DNA of 64,000 nt from Spirosoma aureum (GTDB taxonomy: Bacteria > Bacteroidota > Bacteroidia > Cytophagales > Spirosomataceae): positions 4,238,501-4,302,500 of the forward strand of contig NZ_CP050063.1 of assembly GCF_011604685.1 (NCBI RefSeq). The letters run 5' to 3'. The position numbers and the translations under genes are program-made. Each line of letters starts with the position of its first letter. The stretch's first letter is position 1. Positions 19,719 through 28,403 of this stretch are shown here, in pieces. The notes beneath the pieces were generated by a model. The model worked only from the letters and a program-made list of their open reading frames with translations, did no database searches and was not told the DNA's origin.

Positions 19719-20072
19719 TCAGGAGGGAATTTCGTCGACGATAGACTCGCCCGACGATTCGTCACCACTGGTCCATTGCCAGCGTTCATGCAGCCGGATG
19801 CGGCCATCGGGCAGCGTTTCGGGCGTTGATCGACACCGACCTGTCATCAGTTCACCCTGCGTATTGACGTGCTGATAGCGCATATCCAGACTCTGATCCT
19901 CCTGAACAGTAGCGATCAGGAACCCTTTCACAATGGCTCCACCTCCATAATCTGCCCAAACGAGCGGGCCCTGCTGGTGGTAATGGAACACGGTTTCACC
20001 ACTGACTTCGCCGTTATCGGTGTTGGCAACGGATCGAAACGTTTTGTTATCGTACATAGATTCGTCAGACAC
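19719..20072 (-). CDS. conserved small protein of the 'n-acetylglutamate synthase'-labelled family
   Basis: A 117-residue protein (112 if the Met at 20057 is used, which matches the usual family N terminus YDNKTFRSV). It is a run of beta strands: ETVFHYHQQG, LVWADYGGGAIVKGFLIA, MRYQHVNTQGELMTGRCRS, GRIRLHERWQW. Homologues in Bacteroidota are often labelled n-acetylglutamate synthase, but there is no GNAT or kinase-like motif here, so that label should not be trusted. It looks like a small beta-barrel or lipocalin-like domain. The start overlaps the end of the agmatine deiminase gene by 8 bp, so co-transcription is likely. Confidence 0.75.
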   Translation of the reverse strand: MSDESMYDNKTFRSVANTDNGEVSGETVFHYHQQGPLVWADYGGGAIVKGFLIATVQEDQSLDMRYQHVNTQGELMTGRCRSTPETLPDGRIRLHERWQWTSGDESSGESIVDEIPS

Positions 20073-21132
20073 TAGGTTCCTGTTGGCTCAGACAATGAAA
20101 ACTGCCCAGCCCCCAGACAATATCGGTCGAGTCGATGCCAATTACCTGGCGGCCGGGAAAACACTGGCCGATAATGTCTAATGCTGGCTGATCTTTATGG
20201 CAGCGGAACGTTGGAACAATAACTGATTTGTTGGTTATCAGAAAGTTGGCATAGGAAGCCGGTAGCCGCAGCCCGTCGCTCACGACCGGATCGGGCATAG
20301 GCAGTTCGACAATGGTCAATTGCTTTCCATTCAGTAACCGCATCTGCTTCAGTTCCTGATGGATTTCCTGAAGAAATGGGTAATTGTCGTCGTTTTGATT
20401 CGACTCATAGGCTGCCAGTACCGTGTCCTCGTTCACGAAACGGACCGTATCATCAATATGGCCGTCGGTATCGTCGCCAACGATACCCTCTTCTACCCAA
20501 AGTACTTGCTGAACGCCGTAGAAATCACACAGATATTGCTCAATTTGAGCCTGCGTCAGCTGGCTGTTGCGATTTTGGTTGAGCAGGCAGGCCCGACTCG
20601 TCAGTACGGTTCCAGCCCCGTTGAACTCAACCGAACCGCCCTCCATAATGATGCCCGGAGTTACATAGTCCAGACCACGATAATGGGCAATTTCTACCGG
20701 AATCAGATCATCGCGGTCATAGGGTGGATACTTGCCTCCCCACGCATTATAGCCCCAATTCACGATCATCCGCTGTTTATTCGTCGGATTGATCAGAAAC
20801 GCTGGGCCATGATCACGGCACCACGAATCATTGGTCGGGTGGGGTAGAAGGGTAATCCGATCCATGTTTACGCCAGCCGCCAGCAGACGAAGTTTGGCCG
20901 CCTGAATCACAATGTCGTTGTGGGCATTGATGCAGACCTGTTCGCTGTCAGAAATGGCCTTAATGAAATCGATATAAGCTGGAAACATCAGTTCCTGGCG
21001 CTCGTTGGTCCACGACGCTTCGGTATGTGGCCAGCTCAACCAGGTTGCTACGTGGGGATGCCACTCGGCCGGAAAGAAAAAGCCCTCACGGGCAGGAATC
21101 AGGGACGTTTCGGATGAAGAGGTCAAAGACAT
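20065..21132 (-). CDS. aguA: agmatine deiminase (PAD-type guanidino-modifying enzyme)
   Basis: Converts agmatine to N-carbamoylputrescine and ammonia in polyamine synthesis. With the ATG at 21132 it has 355 residues, the family length; an in-frame ATG at 21189 would add 19 residues, but a -7-like box lies in that stretch. Motifs: FFPAEWHPHVATWLSWPH at the N terminus, NDSWCRDHGPAF, IIMEGGSVEFNG, GDDTDGHIDDTVRF (catalytic Asp/His), and the C-terminal GSFHCLSQQEP with the catalytic Cys347. The usual G-G-G-N-I-H-C box is G-L-G-S-F-H-C here. It overlaps the next gene downstream, and the HAD gene upstream ends at its long-form start. Confidence 0.9.
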   Translation of the reverse strand: MSLTSSSETSLIPAREGFFFPAEWHPHVATWLSWPHTEASWTNERQELMFPAYIDFIKAISDSEQVCINAHNDIVIQAAKLRLLAAGVNMDRITLLPHPTNDSWCRDHGPAFLINPTNKQRMIVNWGYNAWGGKYPPYDRDDLIPVEIAHYRGLDYVTPGIIMEGGSVEFNGAGTVLTSRACLLNQNRNSQLTQAQIEQYLCDFYGVQQVLWVEEGIVGDDTDGHIDDTVRFVNEDTVLAAYESNQNDDNYPFLQEIHQELKQMRLLNGKQLTIVELPMPDPVVSDGLRLPASYANFLITNKSVIVPTFRCHKDQPALDIIGQCFPGRQVIGIDSTDIVWGLGSFHCLSQQEPSV

Positions 21133-21162
21133 GAACGTTGGTACTACAACAAATTGATCCGG

Positions 21163-21170
21163 CAAAGGTA
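21163..21170 (-). promoter_or_regulatory. putative -7 box for aguA
   Basis: On the minus strand the sequence reads TACCTTTG, an exact TAnnTTTG match, about 31 bp before the ATG at 21132. A TTG lies only 16 bp further upstream, shorter than the usual 19-20, so the site is plausible but not certain. Confidence 0.35.
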
Positions 21171-21185
21171 CGAAATACGGGTGGG

Positions 21186-21866
21186 TCAATGAACCGTTTT
21201 ATTGACCACTTCGCGGATAGCGTCTACAGTTAGCCCAATAAAATCATCCACAATCAGCGAGGCTCCCGAACTGGCTAGTTCATCTCGGGTCAGTGTAGTC
21301 GCAACGGCGATAACAGCCATACCCGCCCGTAGTCCTGCCTGAATACCCGCAAACGCATCTTCGAAAACCACACATCGTGTGGGTTCGACGCCTACACGTT
21401 CGGCTGCTTTCAGATAAATTTCAGGATCGGGTTTGCCATGTTTAACCATACTTGCATCGACGACGGTGTCGAAATAAGGCCGGAGCAACAGGCCGTCAAG
21501 TGTAAAGTGCACATTGCTCATCGGTGCCGACGTGCCAATGGCTGTCGGAACATTCCGGGCTTTCAGAGCCTCTAAAAGCGAGATCAGGCCTGGTGCTGGC
21601 TGGAGATGAGGCCGATAGAGCTCCCGATAAATGGCTTCTTTTTCTTCAGTAAGAACGATCAGTTCGCCGGGCTGGATAGGACGCTGGAACACATAGGCCA
21701 TAGCATCAGCCGATACGCGGCCGTTGATATGGTCAATGTATTGATCTCGAGTTAATGGGATGCCTTTTTGTTGCGCAAACTGGAGCCAGGCATTGATATG
21801 AAAGTCAGTATTATCAACTATAACGCCGTCCATATCGAAGAGGGCGGCAAACGGAACGTCGGGCAT
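21186..21866 (-). CDS. HAD-superfamily phosphatase/phosphomutase (beta-phosphoglucomutase-like)
   Basis: A 226-residue HAD hydrolase of the beta-phosphoglucomutase/phosphatase group. Motif I is FDMDGVIVDN (residues 10-19, nucleophile and acid Asp), motif II is IGTSAP (about 110-115), motif III Lys is in KHGKPDPEIYLKAA, and motif IV is VVFEDAFAGIQAG. A helical cap lies between residues 18 and 85. DxDGVxVD and the length fit sugar-phosphate substrates. The stop overlaps the long-form start of aguA by 4 bp, implying a coupled unit, although no metabolic link between the two is evident. Confidence 0.9.
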   Translation of the reverse strand: MPDVPFAALFDMDGVIVDNTDFHINAWLQFAQQKGIPLTRDQYIDHINGRVSADAMAYVFQRPIQPGELIVLTEEKEAIYRELYRPHLQPAPGLISLLEALKARNVPTAIGTSAPMSNVHFTLDGLLLRPYFDTVVDASMVKHGKPDPEIYLKAAERVGVEPTRCVVFEDAFAGIQAGLRAGMAVIAVATTLTRDELASSGASLIVDDFIGLTVDAIREVVNKTVH

Positions 21867-21908
21867 GGGAAAAAAATGGATGGAGGTACAAAGAAAGCAG
21901 ATTGTTGC

Positions 21909-22160
21909 TTACGCTGCATCGTCCATGGCTTGTGTTGAGGGGTTTACCGGCAAAATATCACCCGCCAGAACTGCGGCTTCGTGAAGTAATTCCGTGGCTA
22001 CCAATTCATCAGTTACTGTCTCGATGCGGTTATCAAACAGGTCTTCGACCTCATCGGCTGACTTCAGGCCAACCAAAAGCCGGCCAACATACAGGAGGTT
22101 AAGCGAGAATCGGAGTTCGGGAAGGGCGCGGCTGTGCCGGGTTTGGGGTTCATGTTGCAT
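21909..22160 (-). CDS. hypothetical small protein (83 aa)
   Basis: An 83-residue open frame 43 bp upstream of the HAD gene on the same strand. The middle part (LPELRFSLNLLYVGRLLVGLKSADEVEDLF) looks like two amphipathic helices, and the C-terminal end is acidic. There is no known family. The codon pattern and spacing make it plausible, but a short overlapping frame exists on the other strand. Confidence 0.5.
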   Translation of the reverse strand: MQHEPQTRHSRALPELRFSLNLLYVGRLLVGLKSADEVEDLFDNRIETVTDELVATELLHEAAVLAGDILPVNPSTQAMDDAA

Positions 22161-22214
22161 GGTACCTGATTAACAACTGCCGCACCAAAAAAGTACCTTT
22201 AGCGGAGCAGACAC

Positions 22215-22901
22215 CTACAATTCCTTGATTTTTAAGTTTCGGAAGTAAATAGGGGCTCCTGCATGTTTGCCCTGTAAACCAATGAACCCATGTAAAGGAA
22301 GGTCTGCTGCGGGTTTATTGAGCCAGGCCGGAACATCAGAACCATCAGGATTTTTCTTGGTCGAGGTGAATTTTGTCAGATCAATCGTATTTACAAGTTG
22401 ATTATTGAGGACGATGTAAATCATTTTGCCCTGGCAAGTCACCGTATAGCGATTCCATTCGCCGGGCTTTTTAACTACACTTTTGGTAGGGCCCTGATGG
22501 CCGAAGAAAGCCCCGCATTGCCAGTTCGTGGGCGATTCTGACCATTTCTTGGCATGATCGTCGGCAATCTGAATTTCGACCGAGTTCGGAATCCAGTTGG
22601 TGGTGTCGCTGCAATGCACCACAACGCCACTGTTGGTTCCATCGGCCGTTTGAAAAAATAAATCAAGTATAAAGTCATTATAGGGCTTGGCCGTCCAGAT
22701 TGATTTATCAGCAGTAGCGGTCAATACACCTTCCTCAAAACTCCAGACACCTTTAGGATAGCCAGCGTCAGAAAGATCGCGCTCAAAGAGTGGTTTCCAG
22801 CCAGCTCCGTTTGTATTTGGGTGGCCGGTAGGAGGTGTTTGGGCAAAAAGCTGAATAGTTAAGGCTACCAGCCAGCCCGTTAATAGCAAGCACTTCTTCA
22901 T
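22215..22901 (-). CDS. secreted DUF1080 (3-keto-disaccharide hydrolase-like) protein
   Basis: A 228-residue secreted protein with a signal peptide ending at LFAQ (about residue 21). The rest is one concanavalin-like jelly-roll of the DUF1080 family: GWKPLFERDLSDAGYPKGVW at the N terminus, NDFILDLFFQTADGTNSGVVVHC, IPNSVEIQIAD, EWNRYTVTCQG, and the closing HGFIGLQGKHAGAPIYFRNLKIKEL. Some members hydrolyse 3-keto-glycosides; the Glu in EIQI is a candidate catalytic residue. It is a lone gene between the HAD cluster and mnmA. Confidence 0.9.
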   Translation of the reverse strand: MKKCLLLTGWLVALTIQLFAQTPPTGHPNTNGAGWKPLFERDLSDAGYPKGVWSFEEGVLTATADKSIWTAKPYNDFILDLFFQTADGTNSGVVVHCSDTTNWIPNSVEIQIADDHAKKWSESPTNWQCGAFFGHQGPTKSVVKKPGEWNRYTVTCQGKMIYIVLNNQLVNTIDLTKFTSTKKNPDGSDVPAWLNKPAADLPLHGFIGLQGKHAGAPIYFRNLKIKEL

Positions 22902-22954
22902 GGAGGTTAAGTTGTTGCAGTCTAGTTACAAAGAAAGCCGTTTAACGACAAAGG

Positions 22955-22995
22955 CCCATCGTATGCAGAGAATTAATTTCTAGACATACGATGGG
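22955..22995. terminator. hairpin downstream of mnmA
   Basis: CCCATCGTATG (22955-22965) and its complement (22985-22995) form an 11-bp stem. The loop contains a near-palindromic AT-rich core. It lies 71 bp past the mnmA stop. The T tract on the minus strand is weak. Confidence 0.6.
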
Positions 22996-23066
22996 TCTTT
23001 ACCCGTGAGTGATAATCAGATCGAGAAGAGTCGATCAATTCCATTGCACCCTGCATCGATTCAGGC

Positions 23067-24224
23067 TTAAACTAAAGCTACCTGATCGCCTGTTTGATGC
23101 TGACTCTGCGAAGCATCGCTCTGGCGGAAGCTTTTCATAATCCAGCCACCACCAATGACATCGTCGCCTTCGTAAAAAACAGCGGCCTGACCGGGCGCAA
23201 TTGCTGAGACCCCTTCATGGAAAAGCACTTCGATTTTATCGTCGGAAAGTTGCGAAATAGTGGCTGGCGTACCCGCATCTTTGTACCGTACTTTGGTGAC
23301 CGTTTCGAGCGGACCAGCAATATGATCGTATTTCTGGAGATTCAGTTTGCTGACAAGCATTCCATCACGATACAAATCTTTATCTACGCCTAAAACCACC
23401 TCGTTCGTTTCTTTCCTGATTTCAGTTACGAACATGGGTTGACCAAATGCCATGCCCAGACCTTTCCGTTGGCCAATGGTATAAAATGGATAACCCTGAT
23501 GTTTGCCTAACACTTTGCCGGTACCTTCCAGCACGAAATTGCCGCCAGCTACCTCTGTTTCCAGACCAGGCACTCGCCGTTTCAGAAAACCACGGTAGTC
23601 ATTATCGGGTACGAAACAGATTTCATAGGATTCTGACTTTGTGACAAGTTCAATAAAGCCCCGTTCTTTAGCCATTTCGCGGATTTCTGATTTCCGAAGG
23701 TGGCCAAGCGGCAACTTTGTCCGGCTCAGACTTTCCTGCGATACACCCCAGAGCACATAGGATTGATCTTTAAGGGTATCAACACCTTTTGAAATAATGT
23801 GCCGGCCATTTTCTTCCCGAATGTGGGCATAGTGGCCAGTAGCAATGGATTCACAGTCAAGCCGATCAGCCCGGCGAAGCAGCGCATCCCACTTAATGTG
23901 GGTGTTACACAAAACGCAGGGGTTAGGAGTTCGTCCTTCAAGGTATTCGCCCGTAAAGTGGTCGATCACATAATCACCAAATTCTTCGCGAATGTCCAGA
24001 ATATAGTGTGGGAATCCCAGACTGACGGCAATATTGCGGGCGTCGTTGATGCTGTCGAGGCTGCAACAGCCGGTTTCTTTCTTTGTGCCGCCCGACGAGG
24101 CATAATCCCATGTTTTCATGGTCATGCCGATTACTTCATAGCCTTCTTCATGCAGCATAACCGCTGCCAGTGAGGAGTCAATGCCGCCACTCATGGCGAC
24201 TAAAATGCGTCCGTGTTTGCTCAT
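23067..24224 (-). CDS. mnmA: tRNA-specific 2-thiouridylase MnmA
   Basis: Installs the 2-thio group on U34 of tRNA-Lys, -Glu and -Gln. It has 385 residues. The PP-loop ATP motif is AMSGGIDSS (about 10-18). The catalytic cysteines are Cys in NPCVLCNTHIKW and Cys in SYEICFVPDNDYRGF. TGHYAHI and GKHQGYPFYTIGQRKGLG are further family blocks. The C-terminal beta-barrel ends in the usual position, with about 15 extra polar residues (RQSDASQSQHQTG). It is a single gene with its own downstream hairpin, and is the best marker gene for taxonomy in the window. Confidence 0.97.
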   Translation of the reverse strand: MSKHGRILVAMSGGIDSSLAAVMLHEEGYEVIGMTMKTWDYASSGGTKKETGCCSLDSINDARNIAVSLGFPHYILDIREEFGDYVIDHFTGEYLEGRTPNPCVLCNTHIKWDALLRRADRLDCESIATGHYAHIREENGRHIISKGVDTLKDQSYVLWGVSQESLSRTKLPLGHLRKSEIREMAKERGFIELVTKSESYEICFVPDNDYRGFLKRRVPGLETEVAGGNFVLEGTGKVLGKHQGYPFYTIGQRKGLGMAFGQPMFVTEIRKETNEVVLGVDKDLYRDGMLVSKLNLQKYDHIAGPLETVTKVRYKDAGTPATISQLSDDKIEVLFHEGVSAIAPGQAAVFYEGDDVIGGGWIMKSFRQSDASQSQHQTGDQVALV

Positions 24225-24664
24225 AATGATCTGCCAGGATTCAAAGTCCTGCGATTTGTAAATTAGTACGATCTTCTTTAGTGATGCTGCTGGTAATCAG
24301 TATTTTAGTCAGGGAATTGACTCGTATGAACACAGATTAAAAGCCCGCAAAGATACAGTCTAACACTATTTGAAGAAAATCCATTCAGGCAGTACCGACA
24401 ATTTTAAGGCCACATCAACCAATACGGGCTTTTGGAAAAACCGAATAAGAAAGATAAATGTCCACTCCCTTATGCCGTCCGACCTTAGCTGTCTCATCGG
24501 ATTTCCAAAGGGCCGTGTTAATGGCGGCTAGAAACCGATACTATTCGCAGAATAGTAGTGTTAACAGCTCGGAGACACAATAAGAGGGGTAGGGTTGAGT
24601 TCGATCTATATTACCTGCTGTCCCACTCAATCATAGGATAAACGCCCGAAAACTTCTTACGAAA
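24225..24664. other. 440-bp gap upstream of mnmA, no gene recognised
   Basis: No coding frame or known RNA was recognised. A small perfect hairpin, ACTATTC-GCA-GAATAGT, lies at 24540-24556, and a CAGGA/TCCTG stem lies near the mnmA start. The mnmA promoter should be within the right part. Confidence 0.4.
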
Positions 24665-25957
24665 TCAAAGGTATTTTTTCATGTAGGCAATCAGATGAGG
24701 CCAATCGGTGGGCAAAACCGTATGACCACCTTCGTGCATAAAGTAACCAAGGTGATTCAACAGCAAAGACGTATCGTTGGCTGAGGGTGTGTCTGTGGGT
24801 TGCGGACCGCTTTCTCCGAATAGTTTATAGACCGGGGCCGCTGCCACCGCCGACAAAAACTCACCCCTGGGATCTGACCAGTAATCAGTGCTGCCCGTCT
24901 GGAGAAGTAAAGGCCGGGGAGCCATCAAAGCCACTAACGTGTGGCCATCGATCGGTAAACTAGTTACCTTGTCTCCATACGTATGATAGTTGGTAGCAAA
25001 CTGATACTGGTACCGGGTGGAATCGGTAATATGCTTGATCGTTTCACCAAAATTACGTCGACTCAGGGCCGCTCCCCCTTCGCCCGAAATACTGGCAATG
25101 ACCAGCTTGAATCGGGTATCGTGGATGCCTGCCCAAAGAACCGCTTTACCTAAACGGGAAGCACCCTGGAGAGCAATTCGTTTCGAATCAATCTGCTTAT
25201 CGGTTTCGAAGTAATCCATAGCCCGACTAAGTCCCCAGGCCCAGGCCGAAATGGCTCCCCATTCAGTTGGAGCTGGTTCGGTTTGACCAGATTTTATATA
25301 CTTTCCCCGAATACCATAGCGAATTCCCTCCTTAAAATCCGGCTCGATATCCCCGTAATAAACCGTAACAAAGCCAATTCCAGCCTCTAAAAATTGATCA
25401 ACATTCATTTTGCCAAAGTTGCTGGGTTTGTCGGATCTAACTTTTTTGCCTTCCCGGTTCCAGATCGAACCAACCAGTAACCCCGGATCGTCAATGATCT
25501 GGTTGTAAGCCGAGAAAGAAATATTCATTAATAAAGGAGCGGGTTGTTTGATGGCCTTCGGCAGATAGATGACTAGATTCATCTTATAGTCGGATGTATC
25601 GCGGGTAAAATACACCGTTACCTGTTTACGAATCGCCTTTCCCTGAAAAGCAGGTGTTCCCTGATCAAAGACCCTAAAGCTCATTTCCGTTGGGCGAGGG
25701 GGCATTTTCCCAAACTGAATTTCTTCAATGAGTTTAAGCAGTTCAGGGCGACGTTTTTGTGTCCAGGTCCTGGCATTGGTTACTGGTTGACCGTCAGCGC
25801 ACTTCAGTAAATCAGGGAGTACGTAAGAACCCACCGAGTCTTCCTGATAATTAACGGGAATTCCGGCCACCAACGTTGGCCGATTGGCGGGTTGTTGCTG
25901 AGCGGTTCCCTGAAGGGAAAGCGCCATCAAGAGGCCTGAGAGCAGGAATCTTTTCAT
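24665..25957 (-). CDS. secreted CE15-type glucuronoyl esterase / acetyl xylan esterase-like alpha/beta hydrolase
   Basis: A 430-residue secreted alpha/beta hydrolase; the signal peptide ends at GTAQ (about 19). The nucleophile motif is LQGASRLGKAVLWAG (G-x-S-R-x-G-K, typical of CE15, which cleaves glucuronoyl esters between lignin and xylan). SISGEGGAALSRR and GHTLVALMAPRPLLLQ follow. The catalytic His is in FMHEGGHTVLPTDW near the C terminus. N-terminal AGIPVNYQEDSVGSYVLPDLL matches bacterial CE15 proteins. It is divergent from the GH32 gene, suggesting both serve plant polysaccharide use, although they attack different polymers. Confidence 0.85.
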   Translation of the reverse strand: MKRFLLSGLLMALSLQGTAQQQPANRPTLVAGIPVNYQEDSVGSYVLPDLLKCADGQPVTNARTWTQKRRPELLKLIEEIQFGKMPPRPTEMSFRVFDQGTPAFQGKAIRKQVTVYFTRDTSDYKMNLVIYLPKAIKQPAPLLMNISFSAYNQIIDDPGLLVGSIWNREGKKVRSDKPSNFGKMNVDQFLEAGIGFVTVYYGDIEPDFKEGIRYGIRGKYIKSGQTEPAPTEWGAISAWAWGLSRAMDYFETDKQIDSKRIALQGASRLGKAVLWAGIHDTRFKLVIASISGEGGAALSRRNFGETIKHITDSTRYQYQFATNYHTYGDKVTSLPIDGHTLVALMAPRPLLLQTGSTDYWSDPRGEFLSAVAAAPVYKLFGESGPQPTDTPSANDTSLLLNHLGYFMHEGGHTVLPTDWPHLIAYMKKYL

Positions 25958-26096
25958 CGGTTCAAGGGAGACGTTTGTACTACGAATGGACCAGGGCAGT
26001 GACGGCTGCGTAAGTGCCGAACGAATTAGTGAACGGCTTGCTCTTAAAAGTATAAATGCCCCAATTCATACTTCAGCCTGTATTGACTCTACTCAG

Positions 26097-27746
26097 ATGA
26101 AACCAGCTTTTAAATACATAATGCTATACCTGTTGCTCTTGTGTGGTAGTGGTTCACTTCAGGCGCAGGAGCGATCCATCAAGATCACCAAGCGATACCT
26201 GAACCTGCCCGTTTCGCAAAAGCAAAGCAGGGAAACCATGCACTTTAGGGTAGGTGATAAGCTGGAACGCTCATTCAAAATAAGGCTGGCTGGTAGTAAA
26301 CCCGACTATTGGGTGTTTTGTGACATGGCTGCTCTACAGGGTAAAACCATTACCATCGGCTACAAGGGCACGCCGGAGGGATTGAGTAAAATTTATCAGG
26401 ACGATCAAATTGCCGGTCAGGATTCGCTCTATCAAGAAAAGAATCGTCCGCAATACCACTTTTCTACCCGCCGGGGCTGGATCAACGATCCGAACGGCAT
26501 GATCTTCTACGAGGGAGAGTACCATCTTTTTTACCAGCATAATCCGTACGAACGGGAGTGGGAGAACATGTCCTGGGGGCATGCCGTCAGTACGGATATG
26601 ATCCATTGGAAGGAATTGCCAACCGCTCTGGTACCCGATAGCCTGGGAACGATGTTTTCAGGGTCAACCGTGATCGATTATGCCAATACGGCTGGCTTTA
26701 ATCAGGGAACGATACCGGCAATGGTCGCTTTTTTTACCGTTGATAATCCGGAAAAACAAATTCAGTGTATGGCCTATAGTTTGGATAAAGGCCGTACCTG
26801 GACAAAATATGCAAGGAACCCGCTGATCGATTCGAAAGCTAAATGGAACAGCAAGGATACCCGCGACCCGCGCGTGTTCTGGTATAAACCCGGCAATCAT
26901 TGGGTGATGGTGCTAAACGAGCGGGACGGCCATTCGGTCTATACCTCAAAAAACCTCCGGGAATGGGCGTATGAAAGCCATGTGACGGGTTTTTGGGAAT
27001 GCCCGGACTTATTCGAATTGCCCATCGATGGTGATAAAAGTAAGACAAAATGGGTCATGTATGGCGCTTCAACCACGTATATGATCGGCTCATTCGATGG
27101 GAAAACCTTCACGCCCGAATCCGGCAAACACTCCTATACGTCCGGCACTATCTATGCGGCCCAGACCTTTGCCAATATGCCGGAAAACGATCCCCGACGC
27201 ATTCAAATTGGCTGGGGCCGCGTTCAGCAACCCGGAATGCCCTTTAACAACATGATGTTGCTGCCAACCGAGCTAAAGCTTCGTACGACCAAAAATGGCC
27301 TGCGATTGGGTAGTGTACCGGTTCGGGAAACCGAGCAACTATTTGAACCAGTTCAGCAATGGACGTCACTGAGTGCTGCCGAAGCGAACGAGAAGCTGAA
27401 ATCGTTTCAGCCGTTTGACCGGTTCAGAGTAAAGACAACCATAAAACTGTCGCATGCAACCAGTGCGGGCTTTTCTCTATTGGGCCAGCGGGTGCTGGAC
27501 TACGATCTGAATGCTAATCTGGTCAATGGTATTTTCTATTCGCCGGAAGACATGACCAGCATGGAACTGACGGCCGATATCTATGTGGACCGGACCTCTA
27601 TAGAGGTATTCATCGATAACGGGGCCTATTCGTACTCGATCGAAAGAAAACCGGTTTCGACAGCTAAAGATGCCCTTCAGTTTTGGGGTAATCGTATCGA
27701 GATCAAGGACCTTAAGCTATATACGGCCAAATCGATCTGGAAATAG
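26097..27746 (+). CDS. secreted GH32 fructan hydrolase (levanase/inulinase-like)
   Basis: A 549-residue secreted glycoside hydrolase of family 32, starting at ATG 26097 (signal peptide to SLQAQ); the longer frame from 25986 lacks a leader and is rejected. An N-terminal domain of about 100 residues precedes the catalytic five-blade propeller, as in Bacteroidetes levanases. Catalytic motifs: GWINDPNG (nucleophile Asp), DTRDPRVFWY (transition-state Asp) and FWECPDLFEL (acid/base Glu). The C-terminal beta-sandwich ends with VDRTSIEVFIDNGAYSYSI. It releases fructose from fructans. No SusC/SusD genes are nearby, so uptake genes are elsewhere. Confidence 0.92.
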   Translation: MKPAFKYIMLYLLLLCGSGSLQAQERSIKITKRYLNLPVSQKQSRETMHFRVGDKLERSFKIRLAGSKPDYWVFCDMAALQGKTITIGYKGTPEGLSKIYQDDQIAGQDSLYQEKNRPQYHFSTRRGWINDPNGMIFYEGEYHLFYQHNPYEREWENMSWGHAVSTDMIHWKELPTALVPDSLGTMFSGSTVIDYANTAGFNQGTIPAMVAFFTVDNPEKQIQCMAYSLDKGRTWTKYARNPLIDSKAKWNSKDTRDPRVFWYKPGNHWVMVLNERDGHSVYTSKNLREWAYESHVTGFWECPDLFELPIDGDKSKTKWVMYGASTTYMIGSFDGKTFTPESGKHSYTSGTIYAAQTFANMPENDPRRIQIGWGRVQQPGMPFNNMMLLPTELKLRTTKNGLRLGSVPVRETEQLFEPVQQWTSLSAAEANEKLKSFQPFDRFRVKTTIKLSHATSAGFSLLGQRVLDYDLNANLVNGIFYSPEDMTSMELTADIYVDRTSIEVFIDNGAYSYSIERKPVSTAKDALQFWGNRIEIKDLKLYTAKSIWK

Positions 27747-27796
27747 TGCCTTGTGCTGAGCTAGCTTCCTGTCAGGTAATGTCAATGAAGTTTACG

Positions 27797-27865
27797 ACCA
27801 GTCTTGTCTCAGAGAGCCGTGCCACGGTTAAAAACCATGGTACGGCTCTCTGAGACAAGACTGGT
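27797..27865. repeat. 33-bp near-perfect hairpin, member of a repeat family
   Basis: Two arms of 33 bp with only two mismatches (both of the G-U type in RNA) and a 3-nt AAA loop. The core AGAGCCGTGCCACGGTTA is nearly repeated at 50670-50687, so this is one member of a dispersed palindrome family, which may also terminate the GH32 transcript. Confidence 0.8.
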
Positions 27866-27873
27866 CCAAATCA

Positions 27874-28047
27874 TTACATTCTTCGGATCTCCCCAACCTG
27901 AGCATTGTTTTTGTGAACCCATTTCATGCCCGCTTTAATAGCTATCATGCCCATCCTGCCCGATCCGGCAAAGTCAGTTCCCGCGAGTTCGTTCAGGTAA
28001 AGAAAGCCTTGTAATCCCAGCCGATGGTTGTTCTCGACGACTACCAT
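27874..28047 (-). CDS. possible small ORF or gene remnant (57 aa)
   Basis: The gap from 27747 to 28403 holds one protein-like frame on the minus strand: ATG at 28047 to TAA at 27874, 57 residues. It includes HRLGLQGFLYLNELAGTDF and MGMIAIKAGMKWVHKNN. The residue mix is protein-like, and the frame stays open upstream of the ATG, so it could be the tail of a decayed gene. No family is recognised and it lacks a visible promoter. Confidence 0.25.
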   Translation of the reverse strand: MVVVENNHRLGLQGFLYLNELAGTDFAGSGRMGMIAIKAGMKWVHKNNAQVGEIRRM

Positions 28048-28242
28048 GGTCAATAGGGTACATATGGTTGATTTACTTAGGAAACTCGTGGCGCTACTAC
28101 CTGTGAAAGACAGTGGTTGAGTTGACCGAAAACGTTAATGGCTAAACCGCTAAATCGACATAGTATCGTCAAATAATGCAGTTAATTTATTCTCCCTAAA
28201 GGTAGACTTTACCGAACGGTAGCCAAAGTTACTCCCTACTAA

Positions 28243-28312
28243 ATCAGTAAAAATGGTAGTAACATCCGTAATCTGTATACCACCCACTAGCCGTTTAATC
28301 GAGACCTTTGTC
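28243..28312 (+). promoter_or_regulatory. AraC-type operator/promoter, copy A (xdhC-ior operon)
   Basis: ATCAGTAA (28243-28250) and ATCCGTAA (28264-28271) form a direct repeat 21 bp apart. CCGTAATCTGTATAC spans 28266-28280 and the -7-like GACCTTTGTC spans 28303-28312. No TTG is present at -33, which fits an activator-dependent promoter. The same parts with the same spacing occur at 36510 and 42183. A palindrome, TCAGGATG/CATCCTGA, lies at the expected transcript start (28311-28327). Confidence 0.8.
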
Positions 28313-28403
28313 AGGATGCCATCCTGATTAAACAAGTGGATGATGGACTGCTTGAGTCTATTCGGACGAGTTTCTGGCTATAATCCCATCGAGTGCGCAA
28401 GAC

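Noticed and set aside
25986..26096. N-terminal extension of the GH32 gene
   Set aside because: It would bury the signal peptide behind 37 polar residues; the ATG at 26097 gives a normal secreted protein.
28150..28335. 61-codon minus-strand frame before xdhC
   Set aside because: It runs straight across the conserved operator/-7 region of copy A; the sequence there is constrained as a promoter, so the frame is accidental.
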